Of a stretch of 64,000 bases of DNA, positions 15,014 through 24,136 are shown piece by piece (positions within the stretch are counted from its first letter, which is position 1; the number at the start of each line of letters is the position of its first letter). The position numbers and the translations under genes are program-made. The stretch is from Azoarcus sp. (GTDB lineage: Bacteria > Pseudomonadota > Gammaproteobacteria > Burkholderiales > Rhodocyclaceae): assembly GCA_020725025.1 (NCBI GenBank), contig DYFV01000001.1:62001-126000 (forward strand). The letters run 5' to 3'. Below the pieces are notes generated by a model. That model ran no database searches and was not told where the DNA came from. It worked only from the letters and a program-made list of their open reading frames with translations.

Positions 15014-17413
15014 GTGACCCGCCCCACCCGGAGCCTTCGCCCCGTCCGCCGTCCGCTTTCCATCCGTCTCGGCACGCTCGCCGCCGGCGTGCTGCTCGCC
15101 TGCGCCGCCCATGCCCAGTCCCCCACGCTGGCCCTCGACCTGCCGGCCAGGCCGCTGGACCAGGCCCTCAGTGACCTCGCGCGCCAGGCCGGCGTGCAGG
15201 TGCTGTTCACCTCGTCGCTCGCCCAGGGCAAGACCGCGCCGGCGCTGAAAGGCAGCTACACGGCGCGCGAGGCGCTGGAGCGGGTGCTCGCGGGCAGCGG
15301 CCTGGTGCTGCGCGCCCACGACGACAAGACGTTCACCGTGGAACCGGCGCCGCCGTCGCAGGAGAGCGCGGTGCTCTCGGAGGTGGTCGTGAGCGCCACC
15401 CGCACGGAGGCCGCGGTCGACGAGGTGCCGGCGGCGGTGACGGTGATCCGCCGCGAGGAACTGCAGCGCCAGCTCGCGGCCCAGCCCAACCTGACCGACG
15501 CCCTGGGCAAGCTCGTACCCGGCCTCGCGCCCGGCAGCCAGTCGCTGTCGACCTACGGCCAGACCCTGCGCGGACGCGGGGTTGCGGTGCTGATCGACGG
15601 CGTGCCGCAGAACCCGGTGCGCAACGGCTCGCGCAACCTGACGGTGATCGATCCCTCGGCGATCGAGCGCATCGAGGTGATCCGCGGAGCCTCGGCCGCC
15701 TACGGCAACGGCGGCACCGGCGGCATCATCAACATCATCACGCGCCGCGCGGGCGACAAGCCCGAGTTCACCACCGAGGTCGGCACCAGCTTCTCGCTCA
15801 CCCACCCGGTCGACAGCCTCGGCCTGCGGCTGGCCCAGACCGCCAGCGGCCGCAAGGGGATGTTCGACTACATCGTGTCCGCGGCGGTCGAGCGCACCGG
15901 CGGCTATTTCGACGCCGAGGGCGACCGCATCCCGCCCGATCCCTTCGGTCAGGGCGGGATGGCCGACTCGCGCAACTGGAACGTGTTCGCCAAGGCCGGC
16001 ATGGAGCCGGACCGCGACCAGCGCGTCGAGCTGAGCTTCGAGCGCTTCGACAGCGAGCAGCACTCCGACCACGCCAACGACCCTGCGGTGAATGCGGAAC
16101 CTCCCCTGACGACCAAGGCCCGCGCGCGCTCGGGCCTGGAGCTCGACGAGCGGCCGGAGAGCGAGAACACCGTGGTGAACCTGGAGTACCGCCACCGCGA
16201 CCTGCCCGTCGGCGAGCTGCGTGCCCAGGCCTTCTACCGCGACTACCTCACACGCTACTCGCCCTTCGACGGGCGCAGCGCGGTGGGCGGCATCGCCCAG
16301 TCCTTCATCCTCTCGGAGAACCAGGGCGCGCGCGTCGAGCTGAGCTCGCACCTGGGTGGCGGTACCCAGCTCCTGTGGGGCATCGACGTCACCCACGAGG
16401 AGACCCAGCAGCGCGTGACCTACTTCGACACCGACGCCTGGCTGGCCAGCGGCGGCCTCGTCTACAACAAGACCGGCGAGCGCGGCTGGGTGCCGCTCAT
16501 CAAGCTCGACCAGCAGGCCTTCTTCGCTCAGCTGGAGGTGCCGCTGGGCGAGCGCTGGCTGGTCCGCGGCGGCGCCCGGCGCGAGGTGGCCGAGGCGCGG
16601 GTGGACGATTTCGTCACCGTGCGCGGCAACCTCCTCCGGGGCGGCACGGCGCGCTATGCGGAGACGGTGTACAACCTGGGCGCGGTGTACACGCCCAACG
16701 ACGCGATCAACTTCTACGGCAACTTCTCGCAGGGCTACTCGGTGCCGGACTTCGGTCTGGTGTTCCGCTACGCTCCGAACAATTCCAGCGTGGACAGCCT
16801 CGACCTGCAGCCCCAGAAGGTGGATGCGGTGGAGTTCGGAACCCGCTGGCAGACGGGCGGCTGGCGCGGCTCGGCGGCTGTCTTCTACAACGAGTCCGAG
16901 TTCGGCACCACCTCCGGCGGCCTCGGCAGGCCGCCGGTGCGCGCACCCGAGCGCGTGTGGGGCGTCGAGGCCACGCTCGACGCGCAGCTCGCCGCGGCGT
17001 GGTCCGCCGGCGGGACGCTCACCTGGGTGGAAGGGGTGAACGAGCCGAACCGCGACGGCGACTGGGATCGTCTCAACAACTTCCGCATCCCGCCGCTCAA
17101 GCTCACCGCCTACGTCGAGCATCGCACCTCGCCGGACTGGACCAACCGCCTGCAGGCCCTCTACAGCGGCAACCGCGACCACTTCGGCAACGACACCCGC
17201 TTCGGCTTCCGCGAGGTGGAGTCCTACGCCACGCTCGACTGGCTGAGCGAGCTGCGCGTGACCAAGGACGCGCTGCTGCGCTTCGGCATCGACAACGTGC
17301 TGAACGCCCAGTACTACCCGCGCGAGTCGCAGCTGCTGTGGAGCGGCAACAACTCGAGCTACTCCGCGGCCCGCGGCGCCGTCGCGCATGCCTCCTACGT
17401 GGTGAAGTGGTAA
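15014..17413 (+). CDS. TonB-dependent siderophore receptor with STN domain, system I (IutA-like)
   Basis: 799 residues from a GTG with GAGGAGAAAC upstream. Signal peptide 1-34; STN signalling domain about 38-111 (LPARPLDQALSDLARQAG); TonB-box-like SEVVVSA about 122-128; plug with STYGQTLRGRGVAVLIDGVP and RIEVIRGASAAYGNGGTGG; barrel ending in W. The plug wording resembles IutA/RhtA-type hydroxamate (aerobactin, rhizobactin) receptors, which is a family-level hint only. The STN domain and the sigma/FecR pair upstream make it a transducing receptor. Confidence 0.9.
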   Translation: MTRPTRSLRPVRRPLSIRLGTLAAGVLLACAAHAQSPTLALDLPARPLDQALSDLARQAGVQVLFTSSLAQGKTAPALKGSYTAREALERVLAGSGLVLRAHDDKTFTVEPAPPSQESAVLSEVVVSATRTEAAVDEVPAAVTVIRREELQRQLAAQPNLTDALGKLVPGLAPGSQSLSTYGQTLRGRGVAVLIDGVPQNPVRNGSRNLTVIDPSAIERIEVIRGASAAYGNGGTGGIINIITRRAGDKPEFTTEVGTSFSLTHPVDSLGLRLAQTASGRKGMFDYIVSAAVERTGGYFDAEGDRIPPDPFGQGGMADSRNWNVFAKAGMEPDRDQRVELSFERFDSEQHSDHANDPAVNAEPPLTTKARARSGLELDERPESENTVVNLEYRHRDLPVGELRAQAFYRDYLTRYSPFDGRSAVGGIAQSFILSENQGARVELSSHLGGGTQLLWGIDVTHEETQQRVTYFDTDAWLASGGLVYNKTGERGWVPLIKLDQQAFFAQLEVPLGERWLVRGGARREVAEARVDDFVTVRGNLLRGGTARYAETVYNLGAVYTPNDAINFYGNFSQGYSVPDFGLVFRYAPNNSSVDSLDLQPQKVDAVEFGTRWQTGGWRGSAAVFYNESEFGTTSGGLGRPPVRAPERVWGVEATLDAQLAAAWSAGGTLTWVEGVNEPNRDGDWDRLNNFRIPPLKLTAYVEHRTSPDWTNRLQALYSGNRDHFGNDTRFGFREVESYATLDWLSELRVTKDALLRFGIDNVLNAQYYPRESQLLWSGNNSSYSAARGAVAHASYVVKW

Positions 17414-17420
17414 CGCGCTC

Positions 17421-17453
17421 CCGCGGGACCGGGCCCGAAGCCCGGTCTCGCGG
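17421..17453 (+). terminator. Strong GC hairpin after the system I receptor
   Basis: GACCGGGC-CCGAA-GCCCGGTC is a perfect 8-bp stem that extends outward with one mismatch (CCGCGG on the left, CTCGCGG on the right). It starts 10 nt after the receptor stop. There is no T-run, so it may be a weak terminator or an mRNA 3'-end stabiliser. Confidence 0.45.
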
Positions 17454-17566
17454 GGCGGAGACGGGCCACGGACGAAATCCGGGCGTGGTGCAAGGGCGCT
17501 GCGCGCACCGCTGCCCGGATCATGCCTCGCGGCTTCAGATCGTCACCAGGTGATCCGCGCTACCCG

Positions 17567-18079
17567 TCACTCGGCCCCTTGCGCGTAGCCCGCCCGGCAG
17601 AAGCGCCGCTCGACCCAGTCGCGCAGCATCGCCTTCTCGTAGGGCAGGGCGTCGCTGTCGCCGCGCACATAGGCGCTGCGCCACAGGTAGGTCTGGTCGG
17701 ATACCCGTTCGCGCCCCTCGCCGAGGGCCTCGCCCGCGCCGTCGCGCCACGCGTACTCGAGCTCGATGCGCGGCCAGGTGATGTCGCGCATCACGCGCAA
17801 GTCGTGGGCGCCGCGGTGCCACCATTCGTTGCGCCCCGCGAGATCCACGTCGAGGACGCGGAGCTCGAGCGTCTCGCCTTCGGACAGGCAGCGCGAGGCC
17901 TGCTCCGTGAGATGGCGCTCGAGCGCCCGGAGGTTGCGCTCGGTGTCGTAGCCGTGGTTGCCGGCGTCGGTGTAATGCTCCGGCTGCACGAAGGCGACCG
18001 TGACTTCGGCGTGCGCGGCGGTGCTCGGCGCCAGCAGGAGGATCACGCCGAGGGCGGCGGCAAGCGGTGCTTTGCGCAT
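17567..18079 (-). CDS. DUF3016 periplasmic protein
   Basis: 170 residues with a signal peptide (LLLAPSTAAHA) and the DUF3016 opening VTVAFVQPEHYTDA. The family is small, exported and of unknown function. Two cysteines (about 63 and 162) could form a disulphide. It is transcribed toward the end of the system I receptor and away from the Fur-box-led pair at 18306; no Fur box is clear in its own orientation, although the box at 18202-18229 is about 125 nt upstream of its start. Confidence 0.82.
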   Translation of the reverse strand: MRKAPLAAALGVILLLAPSTAAHAEVTVAFVQPEHYTDAGNHGYDTERNLRALERHLTEQASRCLSEGETLELRVLDVDLAGRNEWWHRGAHDLRVMRDITWPRIELEYAWRDGAGEALGEGRERVSDQTYLWRSAYVRGDSDALPYEKAMLRDWVERRFCRAGYAQGAE

Positions 18080-18201
18080 CGTCGTTCTCCCCGTGTTTCA
18101 CATGCTCTTTCGACAGCGGGGCGGTACCGAAGGTGCGGCAAGGGCTCGCGCCTGCGCGCGTGATCGGTCGAACGCGGAACCGACATCCTTGAATCTGCAT
18201 A

Positions 18202-18229
18202 TATGAGAATGATTCGTGTTTGTGATAAG
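18202..18229 (+). promoter_or_regulatory. Fur box upstream of the 98-aa / DUF2325 pair
   Basis: TATGAGAATGATTCGTGTTT matches the Fur pattern and is followed by GTGATAAG, a possible -10. It is about 77-100 nt before the ATG at 18306. Confidence 0.6.
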
Positions 18230-18305
18230 ATCCTCCGCAGCTTGTTTCAGGCACACCGGCACCGACTGAAGCGACCGGCCGGACATCGACCATGGGGATG
18301 CCGCA

Positions 18306-18602
18306 ATGACCGAACACGACGACGACCGACTCGAAACGCCTTGCGCCTTCGGCCTGCTGGCGGCGACCGTGGCGCTGATGACCCGCTACGCCGATCCCGC
18401 GCCCGACGCCAAGGTGGACGTCGACAAGATGCGCAACCTGATCGCGCGCAAGATCGTCTCCAACCTCTTCTTCCTGCAGCATCACCCTTCGGTGCCGGCG
18501 CATTTCGGCCAGGTCATGGCCCAGGCCCATCAGCACTGGGTGGGCATCTCCCGCGACCCGGCGGCCACGCGCGCGCCCGACCTCTCGGTCGCGCTGCATT
18601 GA
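18306..18602 (+). CDS. Small histidine-containing protein, function unknown
   Basis: 98 residues, soluble, with a conserved-looking core (DKMRNLIARKIVSNLFFLQHHPSVPAHFG) and several histidines (LQHHP, AHFG, AHQHW). No family recognised with confidence. It sits between a Fur box and the DUF2325 gene, 25 nt upstream of the latter, so the two are likely co-transcribed under iron control. Confidence 0.65.
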   Translation: MTEHDDDRLETPCAFGLLAATVALMTRYADPAPDAKVDVDKMRNLIARKIVSNLFFLQHHPSVPAHFGQVMAQAHQHWVGISRDPAATRAPDLSVALH

Positions 18603-18627
18603 CGTGGCGGCGCGAGGAGGGGGCACG

Positions 18628-19332
18628 ATGGGACTGTCCGCCGATTTCGATCATCTCGCCGACGAGCACCGGTCGCTGGTCGGCCGTTTCGGCCAGGTGC
18701 AGAGGCGCTGCAGCGAGCTGGTCACCGCCCAGGCGGCGGAGATCGAGCGCCTGCGCGGCGAGGTCATGCGCCTGCGCGCCCAGGTGATCGCCCGCGACTC
18801 GGCGCTCGCCTTCGCCCGCGAGGATCTGGCTGCGCTCGAGGCGTCCATCCCGGGGCTGCCCGCGCGCCTCACGCTGGCACGCAGGGTGGAGGTGCTGATG
18901 GGGCAGGTTCGCGAGCTCATGCGCGAGCGGCTCTCGACGCGTGCTTCCCGGACCCGGGGACCCTCGGTCCCGTTCGTCGCCTCGACCTTGCTCGCGGACC
19001 TGCGCGAGAAGGTCGTCCTGTGCATCGGGCGGGACGAGTCCGGCGCGAGCTTCGCCAGGCGGATGGTGGAGATGGCGGGCGGGCGCTTCACGCACCGCCC
19101 TGAGGTCGAGACGAAGGACACGCAGCCTCTCGAGGAGAGCCTCCTCGCGGCCGACCTGGTGATCTGCCAGGCGGGCTGCGTGAGCCACGACGACTACTGG
19201 CGGGTGCAGGATCTTTGCCGCCGTACCGGCAAGCAGTGCATGCTGGTCGAGCAGCCGCGGGCGCTGGAGGCGCTTCGCCGCCGGCGGGTGGTGGTCCGGA
19301 CGGAGCGGGGCGAGGGGGGCGGCGACGCCTGA
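18628..19332 (+). CDS. DUF2325 domain protein with N-terminal coiled coil
   Basis: 234 residues from an ATG preceded by GAGGAGGGG (better than the GTG at 18604). Residues 15-75 form a heptad-rich coiled coil (SELVTAQAAEIERLRGEVMR). The DUF2325 domain follows: VVLCIGRDESGASFARRMVE, GGRFTHRPE, LLAADLVICQAGCVSHDDYW and LCRRTGKQCMLVEQ. The three cysteines of the CxxxCVSH / C-RRTGKxC pattern suggest metal or redox sensing, but no function is established. Iron control by Fur is suggested by the upstream box. Confidence 0.85.
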   Translation: MGLSADFDHLADEHRSLVGRFGQVQRRCSELVTAQAAEIERLRGEVMRLRAQVIARDSALAFAREDLAALEASIPGLPARLTLARRVEVLMGQVRELMRERLSTRASRTRGPSVPFVASTLLADLREKVVLCIGRDESGASFARRMVEMAGGRFTHRPEVETKDTQPLEESLLAADLVICQAGCVSHDDYWRVQDLCRRTGKQCMLVEQPRALEALRRRRVVVRTERGEGGGDA

Positions 19333-19351
19333 GGTCGCGCCCGCCGCCCCG

Positions 19352-19457
19352 TGGTCCGGATGCAGGCTGCAGGCCGAAATCCGGGGAAGGCGCCGGGGCA
19401 GAATCGAGCGCTGCTTCCCGGATTCCGCTGCGCTTCATCCGGGCTACGGGGCGATCT
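19352..19457. repeat. REP-like dispersed repeat (copy 1)
   Basis: Two imperfect hairpin arms, CCGGATGCAGGCTGCAGGCC...ATCCGGGG and CCCGGATTCCGCTGCGCTTCATCCGGGCTAC, match the same family at 35204-35296. Such GTAGCCCGGAT-type elements are common between genes of Pseudomonas-like and Azoarcus-like genomes. It lies between convergent genes and may aid termination. Confidence 0.6.
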
Positions 19458-19497
19458 GCGCCCGGGCGGCGCTCCTGCCTGGCGCCCGGGCTCCTGC

Positions 19498-21879
19498 TCA
19501 GAAGCCGATCGAAACCGCCGCGAACACCGAGCGCGGCGCCCCCGGATGGGCGATGGCGCTGGTGCTGGCCCGCACGATGTAGTCCTCGTCGAACAGGTTC
19601 TTCACGTTCAGGCTGGCCTTCAGGTTCTTCCAGGTGTACCAGACCCCGACGTCCGCGACGGTGTAGGGATCGAGATCCACACTGGTGTCGAACTGAGCAG
19701 TGCTCTTGCCCACGTAGCGGACGCCGCCGCCCAGGCCGAGACCGCCGAGCGGCCCCGCGTTGTCGAAGCCGTAGGTGAGCCACAGGCGCGCCGCGTTGGG
19801 CGCGACCCCGCCGAGGGGCTCGCCGACCTGGGTCGGGTCGCCTTCGTTCTCCAGGACCTCGGTGTCGGTGTAGCTGTAGCTCGCGACGATCTGCAGCCGG
19901 TCGGTGAGGCGGCCGGTGACGTCGAGCTCGAACCCGCGGCTGCGCTCCTTCACGCCGGGAAAGTAGGCCGACTGTCCCGTCGCGTCGAACAAGGCCCGGT
20001 CGAACACGGCCACGTTCCTTTTCTCGATCTGGTAGATCGCGAGCGTCGTGAGCAGGCGCTCGTCGAAGAACGCGCTTTTGAGGCCCGCTTCGTACTGCAG
20101 CCCGGTTTCGGGATCCAGCGGCGTGCCGCCCGCATCCACCGCGAACGCGAACTGCGGCCGGAAGGACTGGCTGGCGCTGAGGTAGGCCGAGTGCCGGTCG
20201 GAGAGCATGTACAGGAGGCCGGCGCGGGCGGTGAAGGCCTGGTCCTCGATGTCCGGCGTGTCTACACCGCGGGAGCTGCCCGTCGTCTTCACGTCGTCGA
20301 AGCGCCCGCCCACGAGGAGCTTCAACCGGCCGCCTTCGAGGAGCGACAGCTGATCCTGCAGGTACGCACTCGTCCAGCGCGTCCTGCTGAGATCCTCGGT
20401 CGGGTTCTGGTTGGCCGGCGGGTCGAAGTTCACCACCGGGTCGTCGGAGATGGCGACGTTCGGCGCGTTCCTCCGGAAGCGGTCGAAGTCCGTATCCTGC
20501 TCGATGTACTCGGCGCCGATAAGCAAGGTGTGTTCGACCGCGCCGGTGGCGAATTTCGCGGTGCCGTCGAGCACGAACTGCAGCTCGTCATCGACCCGGT
20601 CCTCGTTCTGATAGCGTTGCCGCAGGTTGTTGCCCTGGACGTTGCGCGGGCGCAGCGCCTCGTTGCGGTTGTGCGCCCGATGGAACTGCAACTGGTTGCG
20701 GATGCTCCAGGTCGCGTCGACGATGTGGGAGAGCTGGTAGCCGGCGTAGTAGTCCTCGTTGGTCCTGCCGTCGAGATCGGGATCGTTGAAGAAGGCGCTC
20801 CGCGAGACCCGGGGCTCGCCGTTGTCGAACAGCGGGATGCCCGTATCGTAGGGCTGCTTCTCCTTCACGTAGGAGAAGTCGAGCAGCAGCTCGGTCTGCC
20901 CGGAGGGCTTCCACAGCAGGCTGGGGGCGACCGCGGTCCGTTCGAGGCTCATCGAATCGCGGAAGGAATCGCTGTCGGTCCGGGCGAAGTTGAAGCGATA
21001 GAGCAGGGTGCCGTCCTGGTTGACGGGGCCCGTGGAGTCGACCGAGGTCCGACGGTAGTCGTAGCTGCCGACCTGCTGCTCGAAGACGTGGCTGGACGCG
21101 GCCTGCGGGCGCTTGGTCACGTAGTTCACCACGCCGCCGGGCTCGAGCGCGCCGTACAGGATGGAGGCGGGGCCCTTCAGCACCTCGACGCGCTCCACGT
21201 TCACAAGATCGACCGCGCCGGCGATCGTCGCGCGCAGGCCGTTGCGCAGGAGGCTGGGCGACTCGAAGCCGCGGATGATCGGCAGCACTTCCGTCTGGGC
21301 GTTGAGCGTGTTGCCGGCCTGCTGCACGCCGCTGACGTTCTCGTAGACGTCCTTCAGGCTCACCGCCTTCTGGTCCTCGATGACGTCGCGGGTGACCACC
21401 TGAACCGAGGCCGGCGTCTCGAGGACGGGGGTGTCGGTTTTCGTGCCGGTCGCGCTGCGCCTCGCCGTGTAGCCACTGACCGGGCTCCAGGCCGTCTCCT
21501 GTTGCGCGTCCGCCGTCACCCTGACCGGCGCCAGGGTCGCCTCGCCCGGTGCGGGCGGCGCCGTCTTCACGACCACCGCCGAGCCGTCGATCTGCGCAGC
21601 CAGCCCGCTTCCCGCCAGGAGCCGCTCCAGCGCCTGCCGGGGGGTGAGCGTGCCGCTCACGGCCGGTGCGGACTTGCCGGCAACCAGCGTCGGCGCGACG
21701 ACCAGCTCCAGCCGCGTCTGGCGGGCCCAGTCGTTCAGGGCGGCGCCCAGGGGCTGGGCGGCGATGCTGACCTGGACCGGCGTCGAGGGCCAGTCGGCCG
21801 TCTGCGCGTGTGCGATCGGCGCCGCCAGCAGGGCGATGGACAGGGCGAGCGGCTTGAGGTTGTAGCGGGGGTGCGACAT
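19498..21879 (-). CDS. TonB-dependent siderophore receptor with STN domain, system II (FhuA/FoxA type)
   Basis: 793 residues: signal peptide 1-25 (APIAHA), STN about 35-107 (IAAQPLGAALNDWARQTRL), TonB-box region LAPVRVTA at about 117-124, plug with GTKTDTPVLETPASVQVVTR and RVEVLKGPASILYGALEPGG, barrel ending SIGF. The plug matches the ferric-hydroxamate (ferrichrome/ferrioxamine) class of siderophore receptors; the exact ligand is not known. It follows sigma and FecR of system II on the same strand, but has its own Fur box instead of the ECF-type motif. Confidence 0.9.
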   Translation of the reverse strand: MSHPRYNLKPLALSIALLAAPIAHAQTADWPSTPVQVSIAAQPLGAALNDWARQTRLELVVAPTLVAGKSAPAVSGTLTPRQALERLLAGSGLAAQIDGSAVVVKTAPPAPGEATLAPVRVTADAQQETAWSPVSGYTARRSATGTKTDTPVLETPASVQVVTRDVIEDQKAVSLKDVYENVSGVQQAGNTLNAQTEVLPIIRGFESPSLLRNGLRATIAGAVDLVNVERVEVLKGPASILYGALEPGGVVNYVTKRPQAASSHVFEQQVGSYDYRRTSVDSTGPVNQDGTLLYRFNFARTDSDSFRDSMSLERTAVAPSLLWKPSGQTELLLDFSYVKEKQPYDTGIPLFDNGEPRVSRSAFFNDPDLDGRTNEDYYAGYQLSHIVDATWSIRNQLQFHRAHNRNEALRPRNVQGNNLRQRYQNEDRVDDELQFVLDGTAKFATGAVEHTLLIGAEYIEQDTDFDRFRRNAPNVAISDDPVVNFDPPANQNPTEDLSRTRWTSAYLQDQLSLLEGGRLKLLVGGRFDDVKTTGSSRGVDTPDIEDQAFTARAGLLYMLSDRHSAYLSASQSFRPQFAFAVDAGGTPLDPETGLQYEAGLKSAFFDERLLTTLAIYQIEKRNVAVFDRALFDATGQSAYFPGVKERSRGFELDVTGRLTDRLQIVASYSYTDTEVLENEGDPTQVGEPLGGVAPNAARLWLTYGFDNAGPLGGLGLGGGVRYVGKSTAQFDTSVDLDPYTVADVGVWYTWKNLKASLNVKNLFDEDYIVRASTSAIAHPGAPRSVFAAVSIGF

Positions 21880-21896
21880 TCAGGGGCTCCTGGAAA

Positions 21897-21913
21897 GTTG
21901 ATAATGAGAACTC
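21897..21913 (-). promoter_or_regulatory. Fur box upstream of the system II STN receptor
   Basis: On the minus strand GAGTTCTCATTATCAAC lies 18-34 nt before the receptor ATG at 21879. It is a good Fur-box match. Confidence 0.6.
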
Positions 21914-22009
21914 TTTCCATGTGGACGCACGAACCCGCCCGCACCCTATGTCCTCGTCGAGCCGATTTGCGGAGCATGTGTTCCGGGTCCGCCCCCGGCC
22001 GATACCGGA

Positions 22010-23116
22010 TCAGCGGCGGGACACGATCTCGATCGTCCCGTCCCGCTCCCGTAGCCGCACCGGCAGCACCCGGGGCAGGACGCGGGCGAAGCCGTCGACT
22101 CGGCGAGGGTCGAAGGTGCCGGTGATCCGCAGCGCGGCCACCGCCGGGTCCCGTACCGCGAGCCGGGTGTCGCCGTAGCGGGCGAACTCGGCGAGGGCCT
22201 GGGACAGGGGCGTGTCGTTGAAGCTGACGCGGCTGTCGCGCCACGGGGCCATGCCGCCCGGCGGGACGGCTCCGACCGGGCCCGGCCGGCCCGACGGATC
22301 GGCCGCGAGCTGCTGGCCGGCGCCGAGCTCCACGCCCGCCGTGGTGCCGGTGAGCGCTTCGACCAGCTCGGCGCTCAGAGGGCGATCGCCGCGCACGCGC
22401 ACGCGGCCTTCCTCGACCGCGACGCGCACCGCCGCGTCACCTTCGATGGCGGGCGTGTTGCGGACCGAGAACCGGGTGCCGACCACGGTGATCCGGACCG
22501 GGCCGGCGAAGACGTGGAAGGGCTTGCCGGCGTCCGGCGCGACCTCGAACACGGCCTGGCCTTCGGGCAGACGCACCTCCCGCCGGTGGCGGTAGATCGC
22601 CACCTCCACCCGGGTCTGCGTGTCCAGGCGCAGCGTGCTCCCGTCCGGCAGCGCGACCTCGCGCTGTTCGCCGCGGGCGCTGGCGTACTGCGCGGAATAG
22701 AGCGGCTCCTGCCAATGCTGCCAGGCCAGCAGGCCGCCGACAGCCGTGGCCACCACGGTTGCGGCGAAGGCGAAGCGCGGCGCGACGGTCCGCAGGCCGG
22801 GCCACCAGGCGACCGGGGGCGCACAGGGGCGATCGGTCTTCGCCGGGCGGCGGGTGCCACGGCCGACCGCGTCGATGTCGGCCGGTGCCCCCGCCGCGCG
22901 TCGAAGGGCTTCGATGCCCGCGGCGGGCAGCGCATCGAGCGCGTCCCAGTCCTCCTGCCAGCGCGCATAGGCGGCCCGGTGCGCGGGATCGGCCGCCAGC
23001 CAGGCCCGGAACGCTGCCGTCTCGGCGGCGTCCAGCTCATCACGACGGACGAACCAGTCCAGCGCCTGCGCGTCCAGGTCGTCCTGCTGCCGGTCGTCGG
23101 GGAGTGGGGTCTTCAT
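22010..23116 (-). CDS. FecR-like anti-sigma factor, system II
   Basis: 368 residues from the ATG at 23116 (a GTG at 23149 is in frame). The N-terminus has DUF4880 features (ALDWFVRRDELDAAETAAFRAWLAADPAHRAAYARW), then a membrane helix (FAFAATVVATAVGGLLAW), the FecR domain (EVALPDGSTLRLDTQTRVEVAIY, VVGTRFSVR, VEEGRVRVR) and the C-terminal receptor-contact region (FNDTPLSQALAEFARYG, LRITGTFDPRRV). It is the longest FecR in the window, with an inserted linker before the helix. A 70-nt gap separates it from its sigma gene, unlike the overlapping pairs elsewhere. Confidence 0.9.
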   Translation of the reverse strand: MKTPLPDDRQQDDLDAQALDWFVRRDELDAAETAAFRAWLAADPAHRAAYARWQEDWDALDALPAAGIEALRRAAGAPADIDAVGRGTRRPAKTDRPCAPPVAWWPGLRTVAPRFAFAATVVATAVGGLLAWQHWQEPLYSAQYASARGEQREVALPDGSTLRLDTQTRVEVAIYRHRREVRLPEGQAVFEVAPDAGKPFHVFAGPVRITVVGTRFSVRNTPAIEGDAAVRVAVEEGRVRVRGDRPLSAELVEALTGTTAGVELGAGQQLAADPSGRPGPVGAVPPGGMAPWRDSRVSFNDTPLSQALAEFARYGDTRLAVRDPAVAALRITGTFDPRRVDGFARVLPRVLPVRLRERDGTIEIVSRR

Positions 23117-23186
23117 GTCGATCTCATGCACTCGATGAAGAAGACGCACGAGCCGCGCGAAACCCGAGGTCTGCGGAGATGAGCGT

Positions 23187-23741
23187 TCATTCGTCGTCCG
23201 CCGTTGTGCTGCGGGGGATCGACGCCCGATCCTCGCCGCCTTCGAGCCGGTTCCGGCAACGCCGGCAGGCGATCAGCGCGTTCTTGACGTGCTGCTCAAC
23301 CATCTTGCGCGAGATGCCCATGCGCGCCGCCACCTCGGCGTGGGAAAGCCCGTCGAACTTGTGCAGGACGAAGGCCTCGCGGCAGCGCGGCGGCAGGCCC
23401 TCGATGGTGGCGAGCATGGCGTCGACGCCCTGCGCCGACATGGCGACGGCCTCGGGCTCCCAGGCGAGGGGCGCGGCGTGCGCGTCCATGGGGTCGTCGG
23501 GCGCATCCTGGTGATGAACGGCCGTTGTCTCGCCGCGGGTCCGATCGCGGCGATGCTGGTCGATGACGAGATTGCGGGCCACCCGATAGAGCAGCGCCCG
23601 CGGGTCGGCGATCGACTCGCCCCCCCGGTGCATGGCGAGCACCCGGGCATAGCTCTCCTGCACGAGGTCTGCCGCGGCATGGCGGTCGCCCACCTTGTTG
23701 GCGAGGAAGCCGAGCAGCTCCCGATAGTAGCGCTCAAGCAT
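23187..23741 (-). CDS. FecI-type ECF sigma factor, system II
   Basis: 184 residues from ATG 23741 (MLERYYRELLGFLANKVGD); the longer in-frame start is in antisense-like GC-rich sequence and is rejected. Region 2: AADLVQESYARVLAM and RALLYRVARNLVIDQHRRDR. Region 4: LPPRCREAFVLHKFDGLSHAEVAARMGISRKMVEQHVKNAL. It is the fifth gene of a set that starts with the receptor at 28180, only 38 nt after the DUF3325 stop, so it may be expressed from that Fur promoter. Confidence 0.9.
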   Translation of the reverse strand: MLERYYRELLGFLANKVGDRHAAADLVQESYARVLAMHRGGESIADPRALLYRVARNLVIDQHRRDRTRGETTAVHHQDAPDDPMDAHAAPLAWEPEAVAMSAQGVDAMLATIEGLPPRCREAFVLHKFDGLSHAEVAARMGISRKMVEQHVKNALIACRRCRNRLEGGEDRASIPRSTTADDE

Positions 23742-23779
23742 CGGCCGGACCGTTCGGTTCCATCGAGGGCGAAGGCGCC

Positions 23780-24136
23780 TCAGGCGCCGGCGAGCGCCGC
23801 AAGCGCCGCCGCGAGCCCAACTGCGCCGGTGACGCAGCCCAGGCGCCAGGCGAGCGCGGGCGCGTAGGGCAGCATGAGGATGAGGACGAGGGAGGCCGCG
23901 CTCGCGAGGCCGAACCAGGCCACCGTGCCGACCGGAGCGCCCCAGGCGTGGCCGCTCAGCCACAGGGACAGCGCGAGCAGCGTCCAGCCGGTGAGCCGCC
24001 AGGCGGTGCCGGCGAGCCGGCCCGGGCGGGCGGCGGCCGGTCGCAGCTGGCGGCGGTGGCGGTCCATCGTCAGGGCGAGGGCGGTCATGCCGGCATGGGC
24101 GAGCGCCAAGCTGCCGAGGGCGGCGAGGGTGGTCAC
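23780..24136 (-). CDS. DUF3325 small membrane protein
   Basis: 118 residues from a GTG at 24136 that overlaps the PepSY stop. Hydrophobic with about four helices and the DUF3325 mark LALTMDRHRRQL near residue 20. Members of this family accompany DUF3649 and PepSY proteins beside TonB receptors; the function is unknown but the fixed gene order implies a shared complex. Confidence 0.83.
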   Translation of the reverse strand: MTTLAALGSLALAHAGMTALALTMDRHRRQLRPAAARPGRLAGTAWRLTGWTLLALSLWLSGHAWGAPVGTVAWFGLASAASLVLILMLPYAPALAWRLGCVTGAVGLAAALAALAGA

